From Clostridiales bacterium (GTDB lineage: Bacteria; Bacillota; Clostridia; Oscillospirales; CAG-272), in NCBI GenBank assembly GCA_012727435.1, contig JAAYHB010000016.1, positions 1-55,393 on the forward strand: a stretch of DNA of 55,393 nucleotides, given 5' to 3'. This document shows, in pieces, positions 16,278 to 25,266 of this stretch. Positions within the stretch are counted from its first letter, which is position 1, and every line of letters starts with the position of its first letter. The translations under genes were made by a program, and so were the position numbers. The notes beneath the pieces are model-generated. The model did no database searches. It saw only the letters and a list, made by a program, of their open reading frames with translations, and had not been told where the DNA came from.

Positions 16278-16306
16278 ATTATATCATGGTCGCATTTGCC
16301 ATGCAA
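16278..16306 (-). promoter_or_regulatory. Sigma-A type promoter of rpsB-tsf
   Basis: On the minus strand TTGCAT (16301-16306) and TATAAT (16278-16283) are separated by 17 bases. The -10 box is about 127 bases upstream of the S2 start, giving a long leader. Confidence 0.75.
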
Positions 16307-16341
16307 GAGCCGCATGCATTGTTCACAAATTGTTTACAAAT

Positions 16342-16632
16342 TCACCTGAACCATGCGCCTCTTTTTCTTGGCCGCTCGCAGCAGGCGAACTCACCGGTCG
16401 GAATTTTCACCAGGATTGTGTCCTCACCAATGCACTGAATCCTCTCCCAGCCGATGAGTATGTCGGCACATTTTCCGAACCCGAAAAAGCCGTCCTGCCC
16501 GCTGATAATAAGGGCTAATATTTTGCCCTCGTCGGCATCAAACTCAAAATCGCAGGCATATCCGAGCCGGGAGCCGTCGCAGAGATTGATTATTTCCTTC
16601 CGGCGAAGCTCGGCAGTGCTGCACACGCGCAT
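16342..16632 (-). CDS. YlmC/YmxH-family PRC-barrel protein (sporulation-linked)
   Basis: This 96-residue protein starts MRVCSTAELRRKEIINL. It shows the PRC-barrel pattern of YlmC/YmxH: KEIINLCDGSRLGYACDFEFD, then ILALII and IGWERIQCIGEDTILV. The ATG at 16632 was preferred because GGGGG lies 8 bases upstream; an ATG 10 codons earlier lacks a site. Members are conserved in endospore formers, but the molecular role is unknown. It is monocistronic, behind a possible sporulation-type promoter. Confidence 0.8.
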   Translation of the reverse strand: MRVCSTAELRRKEIINLCDGSRLGYACDFEFDADEGKILALIISGQDGFFGFGKCADILIGWERIQCIGEDTILVKIPTGEFACCERPRKRGAWFR

Positions 16633-16665
16633 ACCGCAGTCCCCCTTAAAAAATATACTCATTTC

Positions 16666-16695
16666 ATTATATGTCAGGGCGCGGATATTGTATTC
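16666..16695 (-). promoter_or_regulatory. Possible sporulation-type (sigma-E/G-like) promoter of the YmxH-like gene
   Basis: On the minus strand GAATACA (16689-16695) and CATATAAT (16666-16673) are separated by 15 bases, 33 bases before the chosen start. The -10 element resembles the CATA-type box of sporulation sigma factors. It also contains TATAAT, so a sigma-A reading with a poor -35 is possible. Confidence 0.35.
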
Positions 16696-16809
16696 TGTGC
16701 GGTTTTATTTTCGGTTATTCCCTGCCTGAGCGGTTTTTGCAAAATGTGATATGCCCCGAACACCGGTGGCGGGGTCAGGACGGCAGCAATTCAGCAGGCA
16801 GATAAAAGC

Positions 16810-16836
16810 GCCGTCAAAAGCCGGGCTTTTGACGGC
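16810..16836 (-). terminator. Intrinsic terminator after the clp gene
   Basis: Thirteen-base arms GCCGTCAAAAGCC and GGCTTTTGACGGC flank a single base. On the minus strand they are followed by GCTTTTATC. The hairpin begins 14 bases after the clp stop codon. Confidence 0.8.
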
Positions 16837-16850
16837 GTCGCGCGAGAATT

Positions 16851-19166
16851 TCAGAGACAGTTTACCTTTAATTCACCGTCACATACGGTCACAGAGGCCT
16901 GCGTGCAGGTTTTGTTGTAATCGGATATGATAATCTCAGCGAGCTTATCTTCGACCTCGGTCTGGATATATCTTCTCAGGTTGCGGGCCCCGTATTTTAT
17001 CGAGAAGGCTTTCTTGGCTATCAGCGCGGCAGCATCCTCGGTATATGTGAGGCGGATACTCTTTTCCTCAAGAGTGGCCTTGAGCTCGTCCAGCATAATG
17101 CAGGCGATTTTTTTGAAGTCCTCGATGTCAAGCTGCCTGAAGGTGATAATCTCGTCCACGCGGTTGATAAACTCGGGGCGCAGGAAGGCCGAGAGCGCCC
17201 GCTCGGTTTTCTCCTTTGATGCCTCAAATGTGCTTTTCTGATAGCCTATCGGGGTCATGCTGCTCTCCGAGCCGGCGTTTGTGGTCATGACAAGTATGGT
17301 ATTCTCAAAGTTCACGGTCTTGCCGTGTGCGTCGGTAATACGTCCGTCGTCAAGTATCTGGAGCAGTATATTGAGGACATCGGGGTGGGCTTTTTCGATT
17401 TCGTCAAACAGCACCACCGAATAGGGGCGACGGCGGATTTTCTCGGTTAGCTGGCCGGCCTCATCGTATCCGACATAGCCCGGCGGCGCACCGATTATCC
17501 TTGATACCGAATGTTTTTCCATGAACTCCGACATGTCGAGCCTGATTAAGGTCTCGGGCGAGTCGAACAAATCGGCCGCGAGGACCTTCACCAGTTCGGT
17601 CTTGCCTACACCGGTCGGCCCGGCAAAAATGAAGGAAACCGGTTTACGCTTAGGCGAGACCCCGGCGCGGTTACGCTTTATGGCGCGGACCACCGCATCT
17701 ACCGCCTCGTCCTGACCGACAATCCGCTTGCGGAGGCGCTCGCCGAGGTGGTCGATGCGCTCGAACTCGTTTTCTGTGATGGAGGCGGCCGGAATGCCCG
17801 TCCAAATTTCGATGACCCGTGCCAGGTCGTCGGGGGTAAGTTGGATATTTTCGGACAGCTCTTCGTTCTTGCGGAGTTTTTCGGCAAGTTTTATTTCTTC
17901 GGCCTTGATTTTGGCGATAAGCTCGTATCTCTTTTCGTCATTCGGTACACCATTCCCTGCGTCCATATTTTCTAAATTCTCGCGCTGGCTTTTCAGCTCA
18001 AGGAGTTTGTCCCTGATTATATAGCACTCGTTGAGCGGTGCGCTTGAGAGCGAAACCTGCGAGGCGGCCTCGTCGAGCAGGTCAATGGCCTTGTCGGGCA
18101 GGTAGCGGTCGGTGATATATCGCTCCGACAGCTTGACGGTCAGCCGCAGGATATCGTCCGAAATCTTAATTGAATGGAACTGCTCGTAGTAATGCTTGAT
18201 TCCCTGCAGCATCTTGACGGTATCCTCGACCGAGGGCTCGTTGACCATCACCGGCTGGAAGCGGCGTTCGAGTGCCGAGTCCTTTTCGATATATTTCCGG
18301 TACTCGTTGAGGGTCGTCGCGCCGATCACCTGAACCTCGCCGCGTGAGAGGGCGGGCTTTAGGATATTGGCGGCATTCATGCTGCCCTCGGCGTCCCCCG
18401 CCCCGACAATGTTGTGTACCTCGTCGATGAATAAAATAACCCTGCCCGACTCCCTCACCTCGGAGAGAAGGCCGAGAATCCTCGACTCAAACTGGCCGCG
18501 GAACTGCGTGCCGGCAACAAGCGCGGTCATATCCACGAGATACAGCTCCCTGCCCAGAAGCTTGTAGGGGACGTCGCCATCAGCAATGCGCTGTGCCAGC
18601 GCCTCGGCAATGGCTGTTTTACCCACGCCGGGCTCGCCGATAAGGCAGGGATTGTTCTTCTGGCGGCGGCAGAGAATCTGAATCACGCGCGCCAGCTCGC
18701 GCTCGCGCCCGACAATGCGGTCGAGCTTGCCCTCTGCCGCGAGCTTGGTCAAATTCCGGCAATATGTGTCGAGAAATTTATACTTTTTCTCGGGTTTTGA
18801 TTTGCCATTAGCTTCTTTTTTGCGCTCTTTTTCCTGATTCTTGTCCTTCGCGTCGCCAAAAAGCCCGCTGTCCCTGAACAGCTTCGGAAAATCTATTGCC
18901 GGTGCCCCGCCGTCCTCGGTGTCGTCGGCGTCCGAGGGAAGCCCGCCCTCGCTTTTTATAAGCTCGGTGACATCCTTTTCCATGTTTTCGAGCTGCTCGG
19001 GGGTGATTCCGAGCTTGCCCATAATGTCGCCCAGCACATTGTCGACCGGAAGTCCGAGTTCTTTGGCACATTTAAGACATAGTCCCTCGGTGACCTTCTC
19101 GCCGTTTTCTACCTTCGTCACAAAAATTGCGGCGATCCTTTTTTTGCATTTTGAACACAATACCAT
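16851..19166 (-). CDS. ClpE/ClpC-type AAA+ unfoldase with N-terminal zinc finger
   Basis: This 771-residue protein is a two-ring Hsp100 ATPase that would feed substrates to ClpP. The N-terminus is not a ClpN repeat domain but a short zinc finger (C4, C7, C30, C33), as in ClpE and McsA. A charged linker (~105-130) follows. AAA1 has Walker A GEPGVGKT (177-184), and a short middle coiled coil lies at ~380-440. AAA2 has GPTGVGKT (516-523) and [12 protein letters not shown]. ClpE in Bacillus is a heat-inducible CtsR target; I saw no clear CtsR operator in the 104 bases upstream. The short finger and lack of ClpN favour ClpE over ClpC. It ends the ruvC-to-clp run. Confidence 0.88.
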   Translation of the reverse strand: MVLCSKCKKRIAAIFVTKVENGEKVTEGLCLKCAKELGLPVDNVLGDIMGKLGITPEQLENMEKDVTELIKSEGGLPSDADDTEDGGAPAIDFPKLFRDSGLFGDAKDKNQEKERKKEANGKSKPEKKYKFLDTYCRNLTKLAAEGKLDRIVGRERELARVIQILCRRQKNNPCLIGEPGVGKTAIAEALAQRIADGDVPYKLLGRELYLVDMTALVAGTQFRGQFESRILGLLSEVRESGRVILFIDEVHNIVGAGDAEGSMNAANILKPALSRGEVQVIGATTLNEYRKYIEKDSALERRFQPVMVNEPSVEDTVKMLQGIKHYYEQFHSIKISDDILRLTVKLSERYITDRYLPDKAIDLLDEAASQVSLSSAPLNECYIIRDKLLELKSQRENLENMDAGNGVPNDEKRYELIAKIKAEEIKLAEKLRKNEELSENIQLTPDDLARVIEIWTGIPAASITENEFERIDHLGERLRKRIVGQDEAVDAVVRAIKRNRAGVSPKRKPVSFIFAGPTGVGKTELVKVLAADLFDSPETLIRLDMSEFMEKHSVSRIIGAPPGYVGYDEAGQLTEKIRRRPYSVVLFDEIEKAHPDVLNILLQILDDGRITDAHGKTVNFENTILVMTTNAGSESSMTPIGYQKSTFEASKEKTERALSAFLRPEFINRVDEIITFRQLDIEDFKKIACIMLDELKATLEEKSIRLTYTEDAAALIAKKAFSIKYGARNLRRYIQTEVEDKLAEIIISDYNKTCTQASVTVCDGELKVNCL

Positions 19167-19270
19167 GAGTTCTTCTTCACTTTCTTTAATTTAAAACCGA
19201 AAATCGTTTAATTTCACGTTAATCTATTTTCACGACCGACCGCTTTCGGGCCATGTCGATATCCAGCCTT

Positions 19271-19834
19271 TTATGGTTCTTCTGATTTGACGTTTTTATA
19301 TTTTGCCACATACAAAACAATGACAAGCAGCATAAGAATAAGGACCGTGGTGTAAATCGTATTTAGGGTCAACCTGTATTTTTCGATATTGTCGGCCATA
19401 ATGAGAGCAAACAGCCCGGCAAGGCAGAGCGCTCCGCTGGCAATCTTGCCGTACCAGCTGCTTCTGACCACCACATTGCGCTTCTTTATCATCAGATAAG
19501 CGAGCGTGAGCTGAAGCAGTTCTTTCGCGATAAACGGGATTACAAGCCACGGCGGGAGAAGCTGCTTTATAGCAAAGCTGATAAGGACGGTCATATGAAA
19601 GAGCTTGTCAGCCAGCGGGTCAAGAATCTTTCCGATACGTGATACCCACCCAAACCGTCTGGCCAGCCAGCCGTCAAGTATGTCGGTGGCACATGCGGCA
19701 AGATATGTCCCGGCGGCGGCATAGCGGTATCGCGGAAAGTCAAAAAACATGAAAAACAGGAAAACAAATATCAGAAGTATCCGGAAGACGCAGAGATAAT
19801 TCGGGATGTTCTCCCTTTTAAATTCAATACTCAT
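19271..19834 (-). CDS. pgsA: CDP-diacylglycerol-glycerol-3-phosphate 3-phosphatidyltransferase
   Basis: The 187-residue membrane enzyme makes phosphatidylglycerophosphate. The CDP-alcohol phosphotransferase motif is complete: D51, DGWLAR (54-59), G68 and DPLAD (72-76). Four or five further hydrophobic segments are visible. It overlaps cvpA by 4 bases (ATGA), so the two are translationally coupled. A cardiolipin-synthase-like role for this fold cannot be ruled out. Confidence 0.88.
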   Translation of the reverse strand: MSIEFKRENIPNYLCVFRILLIFVFLFFMFFDFPRYRYAAAGTYLAACATDILDGWLARRFGWVSRIGKILDPLADKLFHMTVLISFAIKQLLPPWLVIPFIAKELLQLTLAYLMIKKRNVVVRSSWYGKIASGALCLAGLFALIMADNIEKYRLTLNTIYTTVLILMLLVIVLYVAKYKNVKSEEP

Positions 19835-20526
19835 AATATACCAGCTATGAGTTTAAATATATAGGTTTTATTGACGATTTCGAGTGCAGCAGACTCGTCT
19901 TTTGAGGCAACCACGAAATATATTACCGCGTTTGTGATGAAAACAAACAGGAATGTGTAAATTATGGCGCACACTATGCCGAGCAGGAGTCCGAGGAATT
20001 TGTTGACCGAACGGAGGACCGGCAGTTCGGCGACCTTCTCAATTATAAAGGCTACAATCATCAGCACCAGATATGCCGCCACGAAAACCAGGACATAGCC
20101 GACAATTTTTGAGATCATCGCCGAAATAGGCGCGGCAATTGAGGCCGCAACCTCACGCAACCGCTCGCTGCCCGCCGCGGTGTCGCCGGCGTACCCCGAT
20201 GCAAGCTCGTTTATATCAAGCCCGCATTTCTCGGCAAGCACAGCCAGCGAGGCAGGGATTTTTTCGGTCAGCTTTGAGAGGTCGAATACCGAGGTCCCAC
20301 TGTCGTACATTTTGGAAATCGAGTTGAATACCGAGTCGGTCACCCTGGCGTTCATGAACCTCTCATCTATTATAACACCAAGTTTTAGGCCAAGCAAGGA
20401 GGAAATCAGGGCGGCAAGTATAACCTTTCCGAATCCGAGGACCGCCTTGATAAAGCCTTTTCTATAGTAGGTTATGACCGTGCCGATTGCGATAAGTATT
20501 ACCGCAAGATCAAGTGCGTAATTCAT
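19831..20526 (-). CDS. CvpA-family membrane protein
   Basis: This 231-residue protein starts at MNYALDLAVI, chosen because GGAGG lies 5 bases before the ATG; an ATG 7 codons earlier overlaps the preceding gene. The first ~60 residues (RKGFIKAVLGFG, then a Gly/Leu-rich helix) and two C-terminal helices match the CvpA (colicin V production protein) fold. The centre holds a hydrophilic stretch including ELASGYAGDTAAGSERLREV. The function of CvpA proteins in Clostridia is unknown. It sits between a beta-propeller-like gene and pgsA. Confidence 0.75.
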   Translation of the reverse strand: MNYALDLAVILIAIGTVITYYRKGFIKAVLGFGKVILAALISSLLGLKLGVIIDERFMNARVTDSVFNSISKMYDSGTSVFDLSKLTEKIPASLAVLAEKCGLDINELASGYAGDTAAGSERLREVAASIAAPISAMISKIVGYVLVFVAAYLVLMIVAFIIEKVAELPVLRSVNKFLGLLLGIVCAIIYTFLFVFITNAVIYFVVASKDESAALEIVNKTYIFKLIAGIL

Positions 20527-20539
20527 ACAGACCTCCGTA

Positions 20540-21802
20540 TCAATCAAACCTGACGCTCACAGCCCTTGAGGCGCAGGTGATATATATGTAATCGCCGGAA
20601 GAAACCACTATATCCTCCGCTCCGGCAGGAGAAGGCAGGGTCTTTGACTGTCCTTTTTTTATATCATACCGCCAAACCTTGTCCGGAAAAAGCAGAAAGA
20701 CGGTATTGTTTGATTTTTTAATTTTCAGCACTTTCACGTCAAGCCGAAGGTCAGTCGGCTCGCCCTTGTACGGACGGATATGCAGGATATAACCGTTTTG
20801 GTCGTATACCACGGCGGCAATCCCGCCTGCATCAGAATCGAGGAAAACCAACTCCGCATCTCCGAGCAGCATCTTCTGCGGGGTATCTCCCCTGCCCTTC
20901 ACAAATATCGTGTCGGCGGTTGCGTAGTAGTAGAAAACCGACTCGCCGCCGATTGAGGTTTCACACTCAACCCCGCAGGAGAGCACCAGCCCTGAAATGT
21001 CGCCGTCAAGCACGACAGGCTCCTTGCTCCTCTCCCCGTATAAAAGCAGGCGCGAGGAGAGCTGAACCGAGCTTGTGCCAACAGGCGAGACCAGAAGATA
21101 CCTGCCGTCGGACGAGAGCGACATTGATGTCACATAATCATTATAATAATACGCGGCTGATTTTTCAAATTTCGAATTGTAGCGGTATATCACCGACTTG
21201 TATTCGCCCTCGGAGCCAAGAAGCGCGAAACTGCCGTTGTCGCTCATCACTGCCGAGTATATGGGGGTCTCAAGCCTTCCGGTGTGCAGCCGCACGAATG
21301 AATTGTATATCGAGTATTCCCCGCCGCCGAAGTTGTAGACAAGTATGTATTTTGACGAAGTACAGATGACGGGGTTTGAATATCCGGTATAAAACTCGGC
21401 GGTTTTCCGGCCGGTCGCCGAAAATACCGTAACCGTCCCGTCACCCGAAGTCACAATACCGCCCTTGTAACCTGCATATTTGCGGCCCTCGGCGCAGCTG
21501 TAGATTACCGGTGAGTCGCCATAGTCCCGCAAGGCGGATACGGCGCCAAAATCCTTTATAAAGTAATAGAAATTTTCATAGGTGACGTCCCTGATGTTAA
21601 GCAGCACCGTGCCGAGTATAAAGAGGATTAAGAGCGCATATGCCGCATACCCCAAAAGCTGAAAGGTGTCGGCCGCCCGGGCGTAATGGGGGTTGCATAG
21701 ACCCGCTAGGTCGTCGCTGTCAAGATAGATTTCATCTTTTGCCCCGCCGCCGATACCCAGACGCTTCTTTATCCGGCCAAAAATATCAGGTTTCAGTTTC
21801 AT
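20540..21802 (-). CDS. Membrane-anchored beta-propeller-like protein (DUF5711-like)
   Basis: The 420-residue product has a basic cytoplasmic N-terminus and one membrane helix (~48-68, YAAYALLILFILGTVLL). A long extracytoplasmic part of repeated short beta-strand blades follows (for example SDNGSFALLGSEGEY and SSDGRYLLVSPVG). This is the pattern of the clostridial DUF5711 family. No catalytic motif is visible. It lies between truA and cvpA in the same run, 27 bases after truA. A cell-surface or envelope-sensing role is possible but unproven. Confidence 0.6.
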   Translation of the reverse strand: MKLKPDIFGRIKKRLGIGGGAKDEIYLDSDDLAGLCNPHYARAADTFQLLGYAAYALLILFILGTVLLNIRDVTYENFYYFIKDFGAVSALRDYGDSPVIYSCAEGRKYAGYKGGIVTSGDGTVTVFSATGRKTAEFYTGYSNPVICTSSKYILVYNFGGGEYSIYNSFVRLHTGRLETPIYSAVMSDNGSFALLGSEGEYKSVIYRYNSKFEKSAAYYYNDYVTSMSLSSDGRYLLVSPVGTSSVQLSSRLLLYGERSKEPVVLDGDISGLVLSCGVECETSIGGESVFYYYATADTIFVKGRGDTPQKMLLGDAELVFLDSDAGGIAAVVYDQNGYILHIRPYKGEPTDLRLDVKVLKIKKSNNTVFLLFPDKVWRYDIKKGQSKTLPSPAGAEDIVVSSGDYIYITCASRAVSVRFD

Positions 21803-21829
21803 GGCATCACCTCATGCCTGCACTCCGCT

Positions 21830-22588
21830 TCAGTAAACCACACGGTTGAGGTAGAGTCCGCAGGCCGGCAGGGTTCGCCCGGCGCGTCTGCGGTCGCGCG
21901 AGGCGATAATCTCCGGAATTTCGTCGGGCTTGATTTTGCCCTCGGCGACCTCAAGCAGTGTGCCGGCCATGATCCTGACCATGTTGTATAAAAAGCCGTC
22001 AGCCGCGACACTATACAATATGATGTCACCAATCTTAAATATATCGGATTTTATTACCGATCTTTCCGTGTCTGTGATGTCAGAACCCGAGGCCATGAAG
22101 GCCGCGAAGTCATGCCTGCCGACAAAGTGCGCCGCGGCGCGGCTCATATTCTCAAGCTGCTCACCTGAGAGCGGGTAAGGATAGAAGAATGACCTTTGCG
22201 CCTCAAAGGGCGAGCGCACCCGGGCGTTGTAAAACCGGTAGATATACTCTTTGCATTTTACGTCGTAGCGGGGATGAAAGTTATCCTCCCGCCACTCGGC
22301 TGATTTCACCGCGATGTCTTCGGGAAGATATGTGTTCAGGGCGCGCACGATGCTGTCGGTGTCGATATTTGTCTCAAGCCCCGGCTTTCCCTTTTCGCTT
22401 ATAGAGAGGCAGAAGTCATGTGCGTGGGTACCGCTGTCGGTCCGGCTGCAGCCGACGATGTCGCACTCGCGGCAGAAAAGCCGCGCGGCCGCTTCGCCCA
22501 GCTTCTGCTGAATGCTGACTCCGTTCGGCTGAACCTGCCAGCCGCAGTAGTTGGTTCCGAGATAGGCAATTCTCAGCACAAGCTTCAT
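21830..22588 (-). CDS. truA: tRNA pseudouridine(38-40) synthase TruA
   Basis: This 252-residue enzyme modifies uridines 38-40 of the tRNA anticodon stem-loop. The catalytic aspartate is D51 in SRTDSGTHA. YLGTNYCGWQVQPN at the N-terminus and FLYNMVRIMAGTL at the C-terminal side are diagnostic. Its ATG overlaps the ecfT stop (ATGA), and the upstream open extension was dropped. The ecfA1-ecfA2-ecfT-truA linkage is typical of Firmicutes. Confidence 0.96.
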   Translation of the reverse strand: MKLVLRIAYLGTNYCGWQVQPNGVSIQQKLGEAAARLFCRECDIVGCSRTDSGTHAHDFCLSISEKGKPGLETNIDTDSIVRALNTYLPEDIAVKSAEWREDNFHPRYDVKCKEYIYRFYNARVRSPFEAQRSFFYPYPLSGEQLENMSRAAAHFVGRHDFAAFMASGSDITDTERSVIKSDIFKIGDIILYSVAADGFLYNMVRIMAGTLLEVAEGKIKPDEIPEIIASRDRRRAGRTLPACGLYLNRVVY

Positions 22589-23406
22589 TTCATCGTGTAC
22601 CCTACACCGTATATGTTTATTAGGATAAGTCCGGCTCCGAAGGCGATTATGACAAAGAGCATTACAAAGTCGCGCGGGCGGCAATGCGGGACATTCAGCC
22701 GGGTCCGGCCCTCGCCGCCATGATAACACCGGCATTCCATGGCGGTCGCCAGCTCGTCGGCGCGCCTGAAGGCCGACACGAAAAGCGGTACCAGAACCGG
22801 AATCAGCGCGCGCGCCCGCTTGAAAACACTGCCCGAGGTGAAATCGGCGCCCCGCGCCTTCTGCGCCGCCATTATCCGGTTTGTCTCCTCGGTCAGGGTG
22901 GGGATAAAACGCAGGGCAATTGTTATCATCATTGCAAATTCGTGCACCGGGGCTTTGACTACCTTCAGCGGAGAGAGCAGGCTCTCAAGCGCGTCGGTGA
23001 GGGCGATCGGCGTTGTGGTGTAGGTCATGAAAATGCTTGTCCCGATAATTAAAACCACAATTCTAACTGCAATAAACAGGGCGTTCATGATGCCCTCGTA
23101 GTAAACCCTGATTTTCCACCACGAAAAAAGGAGGGTCTCGCCGGTCGTCCAGAACATGTTTATCACAACCGTAAAGAGGAGTATGAAAATTATTGGTCTG
23201 AGCGCCCTGAGCAGAATTCTCATCGGAATGCCTGAGACCGCGACAAGAATCACCGCAGAGGCGAGCAACGCCGCAAAACTCAGTATATTTTTGCACAAAA
23301 AAGAGCAGACGATATATAAAAACGCGCAGATTACCTTGAATCTTGCGTCAAGGCTGTGAATCAGCGAATCTGCCGGATAATACTGACCGAATGAGATGTT
23401 GTTCAT
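22585..23406 (-). CDS. ecfT: Energy-coupling factor transporter transmembrane protein EcfT
   Basis: The 273-residue transmembrane scaffold couples the EcfA ATPases to vitamin-binding S components. Several hydrophobic helices surround the two coupling-helix motifs AQKARGADF and AMECRCYHGG, the X-R-X type boxes that contact the ATPases. No S component is encoded nearby, so this is a group II module serving unlinked S proteins. Confidence 0.93.
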   Translation of the reverse strand: MNNISFGQYYPADSLIHSLDARFKVICAFLYIVCSFLCKNILSFAALLASAVILVAVSGIPMRILLRALRPIIFILLFTVVINMFWTTGETLLFSWWKIRVYYEGIMNALFIAVRIVVLIIGTSIFMTYTTTPIALTDALESLLSPLKVVKAPVHEFAMMITIALRFIPTLTEETNRIMAAQKARGADFTSGSVFKRARALIPVLVPLFVSAFRRADELATAMECRCYHGGEGRTRLNVPHCRPRDFVMLFVIIAFGAGLILINIYGVGYTMK

Positions 23407-23464
23407 CTTCGGGGGTATGCCTTTCCCGCCGCACGGCTCACTTGCAGCACGCGCGGCGCTTGTC

Positions 23465-24313
23465 CTATTTCAACAGCTTCATGAGTTTTGGGACCGCGTC
23501 GCTTACCGTATATGGTATCGTGTCAATTTCGACGCCCATATCGCGGAGTTTCAGCATCAGCCCGGTGATCTCGGGCACGTCAAGCCCGATGCGGCGCAGC
23601 TCCCCGGCCTTTGAGAATACTTCGGCGGTGCTCCCGCTCATGAATATGCTGCCCTCAAGCATAACGACAATTTCATCGCAGATCTCGGCCATGTCCTCCA
23701 TGCTGTGGCTGACGATGATAACGGTTCCGCCGGTCTGTTCCCTGTATTTTCTTATCGTGGCGAGTATTCTTTCCCGGCCGGCCGGGTCAAGCCCCGCCGC
23801 CGGTTCGTCGAGCACCAACACCTCGGGCTTCATTGCAATAATTCCGGCTATCGCCGCTCGCCTTTTCTCGCCGCCCGAGAGTTCAAAAGGGGATTTTTCT
23901 AGCAACTCGGGGGCAAGCCCGACTATCCCGGCCGCCTCGCGGACCCGTGCGGCGATTTCTTCTTCGGACAGTCCCATGTTCCTCGGCCCGAAGGCTATAT
24001 CCTTGGCCACAGTCTCCTCAAAGAGCTGATATTCGGGGTACTGCATCACCAGCCCGACTCTGAAGCGTACCTTTGAAATTTCCTTCGGCTTCTCCCAGAT
24101 ATCGACGCCGTCGAGCAGCACGCGCCCCGATGTGGGCTTCTCAAGCCCGTTGAGCAGCATAACCATGGTGGATTTACCCGACCCGGTATGCCCGATTATC
24201 CCGGTGACGATGCCCTCCTTGATTTCAAGGTCGACGTCACGCAGCGCCCGGGTTTCAAATGGGGTGCCGGGGCTGTAGACATAATTTATTTTTTCAAGCC
24301 TGATCTTTGCCAT
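23465..24313 (-). CDS. ecfA2: Energy-coupling factor transporter ATPase EcfA2
   Basis: The 282-residue ABC ATPase has Walker A GHTGSGKST (~41-49), Q-loop VMQYPEYQLF, signature LSGGEKRRAAIAG, Walker B VLVLDEPAAGLDP and a switch His in IIVSHSMEDM. The Y-PE-QLF Q-loop is characteristic of the A2 subunit. It overlaps ecfA1 by 20 bases. Confidence 0.93.
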   Translation of the reverse strand: MAKIRLEKINYVYSPGTPFETRALRDVDLEIKEGIVTGIIGHTGSGKSTMVMLLNGLEKPTSGRVLLDGVDIWEKPKEISKVRFRVGLVMQYPEYQLFEETVAKDIAFGPRNMGLSEEEIAARVREAAGIVGLAPELLEKSPFELSGGEKRRAAIAGIIAMKPEVLVLDEPAAGLDPAGRERILATIRKYREQTGGTVIIVSHSMEDMAEICDEIVVMLEGSIFMSGSTAEVFSKAGELRRIGLDVPEITGLMLKLRDMGVEIDTIPYTVSDAVPKLMKLLK

Positions 24314-25190
24314 TTTCAGCCTTTTTGCGTTTATTTTTCAGACACTTCATTATCGCCTCGGCGCACTCGTCTTGGGTAACAGGCACGCCTGAAATTGCTA
24401 TTCCCTGCCGGCGCAGCTCGTCAATCAGCTCAACCGACTGCGGGACATCCAGCCCCTGCCTGCGAAGGAAGTCGGGATCGGAGAAGAGCTGCCTCGGCGT
24501 GCAGTCGCGTATTAGCCTGCCGTCGCTGAGCACTATGACCCTGTCGGCCCGCACCGCCTCGTTCATATAGTGGGTTATCATGATTACGGTTATCCCTCTC
24601 TCGCGGTTCAGACGCTCGATTGTGCTTATCACCTCGGCCCGGCCACGCGGGTCGAGCATTGAGGTCGCCTCGTCGAGGATTATGCATTCAGGCTCCATTG
24701 CCAACACCCCGGCGATGGCTATGCGCTGCTTCTGACCACCCGAGAGCCTGTGGGGTTCGTGCTTCTCATAGCCCCGCATCCCCACCGTCTCAAGGGCAAA
24801 GTCGACCCGCCGCCTGATTTCGGGCGTGGGCACGCCTAGGTTTTCTGGGCCGAAGGCGATATCCTCTTCGACTATCGTGGCCACCAGCTGGTTGTCGGGG
24901 TTCTGAAAGACCATGCCCACCTTGCGGCGGATGTCGAGAATATCGGAATCGGTAAGATCGCCCGAGGTAATGTCCCTGCCGTCGATGTATATTTTACCCG
25001 AGGCCGGCACGAGTATCATGTTGAGAAGCTTTGCCAGAGTCGATTTCCCCGAGCCGTTCCGCCCGATAACAGCGATATACTCACCTTTTTTTATATTCAG
25101 GTTTATATCGATAAGAGCCGGCGCCTCGCGGCCGTTTTCATCCTTGTAGTTGCAATACAGATGCTCTGTCCTGATGAAGTATTCATCCAT
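24294..25190 (-). CDS. ecfA1: Energy-coupling factor transporter ATPase EcfA1
   Basis: The 298-residue ABC ATPase has Walker A GRNGSGKS (43-50), Q-loop VFQNPDNQLVA (typical of A1), signature LSGGQKQRIAIAG and Walker B CIILDEATSMLDP. It forms a heterodimer with EcfA2 beneath EcfT. It lies 76 bases after the interrupted methyltransferase gene in the same direction. Confidence 0.93.
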   Translation of the reverse strand: MDEYFIRTEHLYCNYKDENGREAPALIDINLNIKKGEYIAVIGRNGSGKSTLAKLLNMILVPASGKIYIDGRDITSGDLTDSDILDIRRKVGMVFQNPDNQLVATIVEEDIAFGPENLGVPTPEIRRRVDFALETVGMRGYEKHEPHRLSGGQKQRIAIAGVLAMEPECIILDEATSMLDPRGRAEVISTIERLNRERGITVIMITHYMNEAVRADRVIVLSDGRLIRDCTPRQLFSDPDFLRRQGLDVPQSVELIDELRRQGIAISGVPVTQDECAEAIMKCLKNKRKKAENGKDQA

Positions 25191-25266
25191 CTTTGTTTGT
25201 TGTCTTTCTTTGTTTTTTCTGCCCGGCAGCCCGACGTGAAAAGTTGCCGGTTCATGCTAGGCGAGG

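Noticed and set aside
16740-16805. A GGTCAGGACGGCAGCA stretch resembling the conserved core of bacterial SRP RNA
   Set aside because: The GGAA-type tetraloop and the matching 3' strand of the core helix are missing, so it does not fold as an SRP RNA.
19167-19270. A CtsR operator upstream of the clp gene
   Set aside because: GGTCGGTCGTGAAAA is only a weak resemblance; the tandem heptads of CtsR sites are not present.
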